Source of the DNA: Desulfocapsa sp.
GTDB taxonomy: Bacteria > Desulfobacterota > Desulfobulbia > Desulfobulbales > Desulfocapsaceae
DNA: 6,458 nucleotides
Direction of reading: 5' to 3'
Assembly: GCA_029942265.1 (NCBI GenBank)
Contig: JAOZTO010000149.1
Location: 1-6,458 of the forward strand
Each line of letters begins with the position of its first letter. Positions within the stretch are counted from its first letter, which is position 1. The position numbers and the translations under genes are program-made. Below, piece after piece: positions 1 to 5,141 of this stretch. The notes below the pieces were generated by a model. That model did no database searches. It had not been told where the DNA came from and saw nothing but the letters and a program-made list of their open reading frames with translations.

Positions 1-81
1 GACGCCGCCATGTGCGATCTCGAAGTGCACGATAATACATGTTAGTATATCGGGTACTTCGAGATCGTGCAGGGTGGTGTT
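1..81 (+). repeat. Long imperfect hairpin (palindromic element) at the window edge
   Basis: Bases 1-33 pair with 49-81 in register (i+j=82). After one bulged A at 34, bases 35-38 pair with 45-48, leaving a 6-base loop (39-44). The core 15-26/56-67 is a perfect 12-bp inverted repeat. Only two positions are true mismatches on the + strand (10/72 and 29/53, both A×G). Six further pairs are G·T: 1/81, 4/78, 7/75, 13/69, 14/68 and 27/55. No T-run follows either end, so it does not look like an intrinsic terminator. The left arm may continue beyond the window. It could be a dispersed palindromic repeat (REP- or MITE-like) or a structured + strand RNA; a single copy cannot decide. Confidence 0.7.
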
Positions 82-84
82 CAT
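1..84 (-). CDS. Possible start of a further minus-strand gene, cut by the window edge
   Basis: An ATG at 84-82 opens a frame of 28 codons that runs off the left edge; it begins MNTTLHDLEV and shows no recognisable domain. It would be the third gene of the leftward ABC/cNMP operon, 22 bases after the previous stop. An AGGAGG (103-108, minus) overlaps the end of the upstream gene, but at 18 bases from the ATG it is too far to be a normal ribosome binding site. The whole frame lies inside the hairpin of 1-81. It may therefore be a chance open frame through a repeat rather than a gene. Confidence 0.22.
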   Translation of the reverse strand, partial: MNTTLHDLEVPDILTCIIVHFEIAHGGV

Positions 85-106
85 GGAGCGCTTACTGTTT
101 AGCCTC

Positions 107-640
107 CTACACTTCCGGCGGATCTTCCCGCCAGGCTCCAGGAGCAACATTATCCATTAGATAACTTTGCTGATCAGCAAAACGACTGATTCTCAAACTT
201 ATTACTTTTTGCACCATCCACTGATATGAATCGGGATAACGCTCCATTACTTTACTAAACGCTTCCCTGCTTATGGTAAGTAGACTAACGTCAGTCCATG
301 CCCGTGCTGAAAAAAACCAGTCAAACTCTGCAAGAAGAGCTAATTCCCCAAAATAATTAATGGTATCAGCACTGAGTAGCTGAAGATGAAATCGACGTTC
401 ATCATGCCGGCGGAACACATCAACTTTACCGGACAATATAAGAAAAAGCCGATCACAGCTACGCCCTTCTGTTATGATTTCTTCTCCTTTCTTGAATGTT
501 TCCCTTTGAGCAAGATAGGCGAAAAGTCTCACGACTCCAGCAGGGGCACCGGAAAAAATATAAAACCTATTCAAAAACTCCTGCATATCAGTAAAATGAT
601 CCAATTTTCCAGGATCAGGCGTCAGCTCGGGCGAGTTCAT
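107..640 (-). CDS. Stand-alone cyclic nucleotide-binding (CRP/FNR N-terminal type) domain protein
   Basis: A 177-residue cytosolic protein consisting almost wholly of one cNMP-binding beta-roll, about residues 25-135, with a short helical tail. Visible motifs are FKKGEEIITEG (49-59), LFLILSGKVDVF (65-76), and the phosphate-binding cassette starting FGELALL (97-103), with the expected arginine in SARA (R113). The gap from E99 to R113 is about five residues longer than in CRP, so ligand choice may differ or binding may be lost. No helix-turn-helix follows, so it is probably not a transcription factor. The start at 640 is chosen because a GGAG lies 6 bases upstream (minus strand); a longer frame up to 691 has no such support. 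Its first 26 bases overlap the end of the ABC exporter gene, implying translational coupling. By inference it senses a nucleotide or acts as a regulatory partner of that exporter. Confidence 0.85.
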   Translation of the reverse strand: MNSPELTPDPGKLDHFTDMQEFLNRFYIFSGAPAGVVRLFAYLAQRETFKKGEEIITEGRSCDRLFLILSGKVDVFRRHDERRFHLQLLSADTINYFGELALLAEFDWFFSARAWTDVSLLTISREAFSKVMERYPDSYQWMVQKVISLRISRFADQQSYLMDNVAPGAWREDPPEV

Positions 641-3179
641 AGAAATCTCCTTTTCGTTCCATGAGTTCATTGTAGGTTCCCTGTTCAACAATTCTTCCTG
701 CTTTCAACACTATAATACGATCATAGGCAGGAGTCAGATCTAGGCGGTGAATAACGGCAATAACCGTTTTATTTCCCTTAAATTCATTTTCAAGTAGGCC
801 CTGGATACGAGCCTGAGAAGTATTGTCAAGACTGGCTGTGGCTTCATCCATAATCAGAATTGGAGCATCTTTCAAAAATGCACGAGCGATGGCCAGTTTT
901 TGCTTCTGTCCGCCCGATAAACGATCACCTTTGCTTCCCACCTCAAATCCAAGCCCAATATCCATTATCTCGTCAAGAAGATTTTCATCCTCAAATGCTT
1001 GTGCAGCAAGCATTCGCAGATTTTCCCCCAGAGCCTGCTCGGACTTCACAGCGCCAAATAAAATATTATCAAGCAGGGTATGTGTGTACAGGTACTCACT
1101 GGGACAAAATGGAATAAAGCCACTATCGTCACCACAACGTGGAATTTTTTGGCATGGTGTAAATATGTCCTGTTCCGAACAATGATCAAGATCAATACCG
1201 GCAATAACTTTTTGAAAATGTTTTCTGGCGGTTAGGATCTGTTCCGCCATATCGGGAGGAAGTGCTGCTAAGGAATGTTTTTTAGGAATAAAACGAAGAG
1301 CAAGTACCAGGAACATACGTGATGCCTCAGCATCGTTTAGGTTCGGTTCCTTTAACCGATCCAACAATGCACTGTACATCATATATTCTTTTGATTCCAT
1401 TGGGTTGTCACGAAAGAAGAACTCATCATCGTGAAAATCAGCCAGTAGCGTAACGGTCTGGGAAGCAATGGTAAAACCAAGTTTAACAAAAGGATCTTCA
1501 AGGTTTTCGTCTCGGAGCAACTGCATAAATTTCTTGTGATCCGGAAGACATTCCACAAGGAATTCACCATTTAAACTATCACCAAAAACAATATTATCAC
1601 GAATACTCGAATAATACAGATACTTACTAACATCATAGAATTCAATTGATTCTTCAAAATCAGATCGTAGCTTTGTCTGAACAATCTGCCGCATACGCAA
1701 AAATTTATCCCTGAACGGACGGCACTCTTCCGGCGAGAGAATCATTTGCAACCCAAAACGGATCAGATCATCCTCAAGACCAACATGACGGATCACTGAA
1801 AGCATCCCATCGCGATCAGGAAGCTCTTTTGTGCCTGAAATTGCCCTAACTCCATAGAGCAAATTTTCAGAGATAGTCCCTGAAAATATAAACGGTTGCT
1901 GGGCAATCATTGCCAGGTTTTGACCAATATCAATTTTACACAGGTCGTCAATGGAATGTTTATCGATTTCTATTGTTCCCTGACTGGTATCGTAGAGTTG
2001 AGCAATAAGAAGAGCAAGGGTTGACTTCCCGGAACCGGAATAACCCACAAGTGCAATCTGCTCATTGGCCTTAATGTCAAAACTGATATTCTCCAGCAAC
2101 CTGACTCCACTTGGAACTGAAAACACGACATTTTTGAGATGAATATCACCATGCAGGGCCAGTGGCTCACGATTTAACGGCAATAACAGATGCGGTACTT
2201 CGACATCAAAAATCTGCATAATCTGGCCATAGCGAATTTGAGCATCCTGGTAACTCTGATAATAAGCAATAAGGTCTTTCCAGGGATCAGATACCTTTTC
2301 ATAAGCAGACAAAAAAGCGACCAGAGCACCAAGGGTAAACTGACCATTGATAGCTAGGTAACCACCTACCAAAAACAGGAGAAATGGCCCTAATGATTGA
2401 AAAAAATTACTAGCAAATTTAATTCCATATTTTACAAGAAACAGCTTTTGCATCAATGCGTAAAGTTTATCTATAAAGGTGGAAAGCTTTTTTTCTTCCA
2501 GTTCATAACTGCAATTCCCATGGATTTCGTGAATTCCGGAAATCGACTCATTTACTACATTGGCCATGGCTCTGGTTGTTCTAACCCGCTGTGCATTGAG
2601 CTTGTTATATTTCCGCTGCATATAAGGAATAAGGAAGAATTCGATAGGATATATCCCCATACTGAGCATAGCCAGTAACGGGTTCAAGTCAAACATAAAC
2701 CAGATAAAAACAATAAAGGTCAAGATACTGGTGATGGGAATGGCGAGTGCTCCACCAAGGAAAAAACCGATGGTGTTCAGTTCAGCGGTCATTGCAGAAA
2801 TAACAGTTCCAGGCTGCATTTTTCTGTAAAACTGTAACGGTAATTGCAGGATATGCTGGTAAAGCTCTTCCCGTAGTTCCACCAGAATTTTCTGGCCGAT
2901 ATACACCTGGATAACGTTTATGGCATATTTCATCAATCCAGCAACGGTTACTGCTCCAAGATATAATCCACAATATAAATAGAGAAGATGGAGATCTTTT
3001 AAATGAATGGCCTGATTGATAATACGTTTCTGCATCTCAAGGGGAAAGACCTTGAAAAACAGACTTGCCACAATAATTGCCAATAACAATAACTGCATGG
3101 GACGGTGTCGTCTAAGTATCCAGTAAAAAAGAGACCGTTCCGTAATGCGAATATTAGAGTCTGCTGTTGTTTTTTTCAT
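615..3179 (-). CDS. ABC exporter (membrane domain plus ATPase) with a large insertion in the ATPase domain
   Basis: An 854-residue half-transporter of the exporter (MsbA/Sav1866-like) type, expected to work as a dimer in the inner membrane. Residues about 25-310 are the membrane domain with several hydrophobic segments. The ATPase begins near 345: Walker A GYSGSGKST (379-387), Q-loop AQQPFIFSGTISEN (426-439), signature LSGGQ (754-758), Walker B ILIMDE (774-779) with catalytic Glu779, D-loop SLD (783-785), and switch His811. All catalytic motifs are intact. Normal half-transporters have about 580 residues; here about 325 residues separate Q-loop and signature instead of about 60. The added stretch holds two more copies of the Q-loop/helical segment, around 515-560 and 691-735. 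An in-frame TTG at 3215 would add 12 residues but has no ribosome binding site; the ATG at 3179 follows GTGGAAGGT. The substrate is unknown. The downstream cNMP-domain gene overlaps its end. Confidence 0.9.
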   Translation of the reverse strand: MKKTTADSNIRITERSLFYWILRRHRPMQLLLLAIIVASLFFKVFPLEMQKRIINQAIHLKDLHLLYLYCGLYLGAVTVAGLMKYAINVIQVYIGQKILVELREELYQHILQLPLQFYRKMQPGTVISAMTAELNTIGFFLGGALAIPITSILTFIVFIWFMFDLNPLLAMLSMGIYPIEFFLIPYMQRKYNKLNAQRVRTTRAMANVVNESISGIHEIHGNCSYELEEKKLSTFIDKLYALMQKLFLVKYGIKFASNFFQSLGPFLLFLVGGYLAINGQFTLGALVAFLSAYEKVSDPWKDLIAYYQSYQDAQIRYGQIMQIFDVEVPHLLLPLNREPLALHGDIHLKNVVFSVPSGVRLLENISFDIKANEQIALVGYSGSGKSTLALLIAQLYDTSQGTIEIDKHSIDDLCKIDIGQNLAMIAQQPFIFSGTISENLLYGVRAISGTKELPDRDGMLSVIRHVGLEDDLIRFGLQMILSPEECRPFRDKFLRMRQIVQTKLRSDFEESIEFYDVSKYLYYSSIRDNIVFGDSLNGEFLVECLPDHKKFMQLLRDENLEDPFVKLGFTIASQTVTLLADFHDDEFFFRDNPMESKEYMMYSALLDRLKEPNLNDAEASRMFLVLALRFIPKKHSLAALPPDMAEQILTARKHFQKVIAGIDLDHCSEQDIFTPCQKIPRCGDDSGFIPFCPSEYLYTHTLLDNILFGAVKSEQALGENLRMLAAQAFEDENLLDEIMDIGLGFEVGSKGDRLSGGQKQKLAIARAFLKDAPILIMDEATASLDNTSQARIQGLLENEFKGNKTVIAVIHRLDLTPAYDRIIVLKAGRIVEQGTYNELMERKGDFYELARADA

Positions 3180-3251
3180 ACCTTCCACGAACCGTAAAGA
3201 GAATAAAGAACGCAATTTTAAAGTTTTCTAAAAATAAGTGCAGGCATATGT

Positions 3252-3279
3252 GTGATATTCCAAGCATTATTTTTGACAA
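3252..3279 (-). promoter_or_regulatory. Possible promoter of the ABC exporter operon
   Basis: Read on the minus strand, TTGTCA (3279-3274) is followed after 16 bases by TATCAC (3257-3252), a fair -35 and a weak -10 match. It lies about 75 bases upstream of the exporter ATG at 3179. This is only a consensus match in AT-rich DNA; transcription could also read through from the gene ending at 3372. Confidence 0.25.
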
Positions 3280-3300
3280 TTCTGATTACAAAGCAGATCT

Positions 3301-3329
3301 CAGTATTCGTGAGCGACGAGTATTTTTTT
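3301..3329 (+). terminator. Terminator-like hairpin with T-run on the + strand
   Basis: A 7-bp stem, 3304-3310 paired with 3316-3322 (TATTCGT/ACGAGTA, one G·T pair), closes a 5-base loop and is followed directly by seven T residues (3323-3329). Read on the minus strand the stem has an A×C mismatch and no T-run after it, so it is directional. It does not serve the gene ending at 3372, which is on the other strand, and no + strand gene precedes it. It could end an antisense or small RNA. The stem is short, so chance is possible. Confidence 0.35.
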
Positions 3330-3371
3330 ACCCAGTATACGAATGGCTGCTTACTAATTTTTCTGAATACG

Positions 3372-3704
3372 TTACTCCTTCAAAGCGTAAACATAGGCTG
3401 CAATGATTGTTTTATCTTTCAGTTTCACCTCAGCAACCACACGTTCATATGCCTCTCCTTCAAAGGCATCCAATTCATGCCAGTGTGCAGCAATCGTGTC
3501 CGAAATAAACACAAAACCTTCTATCGTATCTCCATTTTTATCGAGAACTATCCCAGGATACCCCATCGCAGCGCCCCACCCCTCCTGATGCAACTTTCCG
3601 GTTACGCTTGCTTCGCATTCCCATGTTCCCCCGATATTCTGTAAAATATGCTCATTGGGTCGCCCCGGCCCTAATGTTCCATATACAAATAAGGTATTAA
3701 TCAT
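3372..3704 (-). CDS. Gamma-glutamylcyclotransferase-like (AIG2/YtfP family) protein
   Basis: A small 110-residue cytosolic protein of the GGCT fold. The N-terminal substrate loop YGTLGPG (residues 8-14) followed by PN, and the motif LDAFEGEAYERV (78-89), are typical of the family; Glu82 in the FEG triplet corresponds to the catalytic glutamate. Characterised members cyclise gamma-glutamyl amino acids to 5-oxoproline plus a free amino acid, or act on related gamma-glutamylamines. Short bacterial YtfP-like members are often of unknown substrate, so the exact reaction here is not assigned. The start at 3704 matches the family N-terminus; the ribosome binding site (GTGGAAT) is weak. It is separated by 192 bases from the exporter gene downstream, so it may be a separate unit. 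Length is normal for the compact bacterial form. Confidence 0.85.
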   Translation of the reverse strand: MINTLFVYGTLGPGRPNEHILQNIGGTWECEASVTGKLHQEGWGAAMGYPGIVLDKNGDTIEGFVFISDTIAAHWHELDAFEGEAYERVVAEVKLKDKTIIAAYVYALKE

Positions 3705-3735
3705 ATTCCACTACTCTTCCCAAACTATCCTTAAC

Positions 3736-3753
3736 CAAGCTCCCAAGAGCTTG
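3736..3753. promoter_or_regulatory. 7-bp perfect inverted repeat upstream of the GGCT-like gene
   Basis: CAAGCTC at 3736-3742 and GAGCTTG at 3747-3753 are perfect complements around a 4-base loop. No T-run follows on either strand, so it is not a standard terminator. It lies 31 bases upstream of the ATG at 3704, where it could be a leader hairpin or a protein-binding site. Confidence 0.4.
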
Positions 3754-3754
3754 T

Positions 3755-3784
3755 ATATTACACTGATGTTGTACGATAACAACA
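3755..3784 (-). promoter_or_regulatory. Possible promoter and operator for the GGCT-like gene
   Basis: On the minus strand TTGTTA (3782-3777) and TAATAT (3760-3755) are 16 bases apart, each matching the -35 or -10 consensus at 4 of 6 positions. The -35 half is covered by the inverted repeat TGTTGT-N6-ACAACA (3767-3784), placed as a repressor operator would be. A + strand TATAAT lies directly beside it at 3787-3792 but has no convincing -35 partner. Consensus matching only. Confidence 0.3.
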
Positions 3785-3879
3785 GATATAATTAAAAGCC
3801 AACTGCAATGCAACACATTCAATATTAAGTTTTAAGTTGCTGTGTCAATGGTTGTATTGTAGATTCCTTTTGATCGAGA

Positions 3880-4088
3880 TTAACCTGAACCACGATGTAC
3901 GGTACCCGAGTTCCATTCATGAGCCAGTTGATTTAATGCCTTTGGCCCGATCTCTTCGTTAAATGAAAATTTTTATCATCGGAATATCAGCTATATGCCT
4001 GCGGTAAAATTTTCCATTCACCTCAACATCGAACCAGATAGCGAGGTACGAGACTTCGAAATGCTATTAAATCAACGGACTCATTCAT
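3880..4088 (-). pseudogene. Possible frameshifted small gene on the minus strand
   Basis: An ATG at 4088 with GGAGG (4094-4098) 5 bases upstream starts MNESVDLI. Dropping one base at 4064 and one at 3964 would join three open stretches into a 68-residue protein ending at the stop 3882-3880. Notable pieces are FDVEVNGKFYRRHIADIP and NEEIGPKALNQLAHEWNSG, whose composition looks protein-like. No family is recognised. Joining frames by hand can create such a reading by chance, so this is tentative. As written in the sequence, only the 21-residue first piece (to 4023) is open. Confidence 0.2.
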
Positions 4089-4124
4089 CCGTGCCTCCAC
4101 CAAATTCTTTTCAAAATAAACACT

Positions 4125-5123
4125 ATGAAAACCGTAAGCTCCCTACTTGATGCCGAATGGTACGAACGATATAAAAAAATAGCCAGACTCAACATCCGCA
4201 GCTCAATCTATGATGTGACAGATCGTTGTAACCTACGTTGTAAAGGCTGCTTCTTCTTTTCATCCGGTGAGCATGAACGTGCTGCTGAAGAAAAAGACGT
4301 GGATAAATGGCACGGTTTTGTAGAAGCAGAGATGGATCGTGGAGTAAATCTTGCCATCTTGATCGGCGGTGAGCCAACGCTTTGCATGGACAGAATTGAG
4401 GCATTCTACAAACGACTTCCCACCTTCTGTGCCACCAACGGTCTTATCAAGGTTCCTCGCGATCGTTTCCCTGATATGATGGTTGGTCTTTCCCTGTGGG
4501 GCGATGAAGCAGATGAGATTACCCTTCGTGGCCAGGATACCTTCAAAATCACAAGTGCCAATTACGAAGGCGATCCCCACGCCTACTATCTGTACACGAT
4601 TACTCCGAAACAGCTGGGAAAAACTGGAAAAATAATCCAGAAGGTTCAGGATATCGGCCTGAAAATTCATATGCAGCTTCTTTCTAACGATGAGGATGTT
4701 AACGGTTTTTCGTGGAAGCCTGAAGAATTAATCGATATCCGGGCAGAAATGGATACTATGCTTGATGCGTATCCAAACACAGTGGTTTCCTCAAAATACT
4801 ATCATAAAGTTATCACCACCGGGAAAATGCTCGATCGGACATTTGGCTGGACAGAATGTCCATCAGTCACCATCACAAGAGACACCCGAAAACCGCAGCC
4901 AAAACGCCTCACCAACTTCATCCGCTGGGCATCGGATCTTGAAACGGTACACCGCTGCTGCACCTCGGAAACCCGTGACTGTTCCACCTGTAAAGATGGG
5001 GCGGCACACATGAGCTGGGTTATGGTAAACAAACGTGCTCACATCAAAACAACAGAAGACCTGCAAAACTGGATCGAAGTGTATGAAATGTTTGCTAAAT
5101 TGTACCAGTTTATTCCCTGGTAA
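4125..5123 (+). CDS. Radical SAM enzyme with C-terminal cysteine cluster
   Basis: A 332-residue cytosolic enzyme. The CX3CX2C motif CNLRCKGC (Cys35, Cys39, Cys42) binds the [4Fe-4S] cluster that cleaves S-adenosylmethionine, and IGGEP (80-84) is the SAM-binding GGE motif. A partial TIM barrel follows. Near the C-terminus Cys245, Cys278, Cys279, Cys286 and Cys289 (HRCC...CSTCKDG) could hold a further iron-sulfur cluster, as in SPASM-like radical SAM proteins; this is inferred from spacing. The ATG at 4125 is the only usable start: the frame is open upstream to a stop at 4068 but has no other start codon. There is no Shine-Dalgarno sequence before it. The next gene, a ketoacyl synthase, begins 18 bases after its stop. 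This suggests a role in modifying an acyl chain or building its starter, but the reaction cannot be read from the sequence. Confidence 0.88.
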   Translation: MKTVSSLLDAEWYERYKKIARLNIRSSIYDVTDRCNLRCKGCFFFSSGEHERAAEEKDVDKWHGFVEAEMDRGVNLAILIGGEPTLCMDRIEAFYKRLPTFCATNGLIKVPRDRFPDMMVGLSLWGDEADEITLRGQDTFKITSANYEGDPHAYYLYTITPKQLGKTGKIIQKVQDIGLKIHMQLLSNDEDVNGFSWKPEELIDIRAEMDTMLDAYPNTVVSSKYYHKVITTGKMLDRTFGWTECPSVTITRDTRKPQPKRLTNFIRWASDLETVHRCCTSETRDCSTCKDGAAHMSWVMVNKRAHIKTTEDLQNWIEVYEMFAKLYQFIPW

Positions 5124-5141
5124 TCTTTTTTTAAAGCCATC

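Larger units (their letters stand above)
3705..4124. other. Divergent intergenic region (420 bases) with small ORFs and inverted repeats
   Basis: This stretch separates the leftward GGCT-like gene from the rightward radical SAM operon and must contain both promoters. It holds a 7-bp hairpin (3736-3753), an operator-like inverted repeat (3767-3784), a + strand TATAAT (3787-3792) and several short open frames. On the minus strand a 21-codon frame (4023-4088) has a good GGAGG 5 bases before its ATG. On the plus strand a 51-codon frame (3995-4150) begins MPAVKFSIHL and overlaps the radical SAM start by 26 bases. Neither resembles a known family. No tRNA or rRNA was recognised. Confidence 0.6.

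Noticed and set aside
1..81. Hairpin as an intrinsic terminator or integron attC site
   Set aside because: No T-run follows on either strand, and I could not find the paired R/L core boxes expected of attC.
386..664. Plus-strand open frame of 92 codons over the cNMP-domain gene
   Set aside because: It lies opposite a gene with clear domain motifs, has no recognisable content, and is a frame shadow.
1053..1910. ABC gene as an artefactual fusion or assembly duplication
   Set aside because: The repeated segments are diverged at the protein level, the frame is continuous, and all catalytic motifs occur once and in order.
3252..3644. Plus-strand open frame of 130 codons
   Set aside because: It overlaps the GGCT-like gene, which has family motifs on the minus strand, and has no recognisable domain.
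4040..4060. Similarity of the ACTTCGA stretch here to the arms of the hairpin at 15-67, as a second repeat copy
   Set aside because: Only about seven bases are shared, which is expected by chance.
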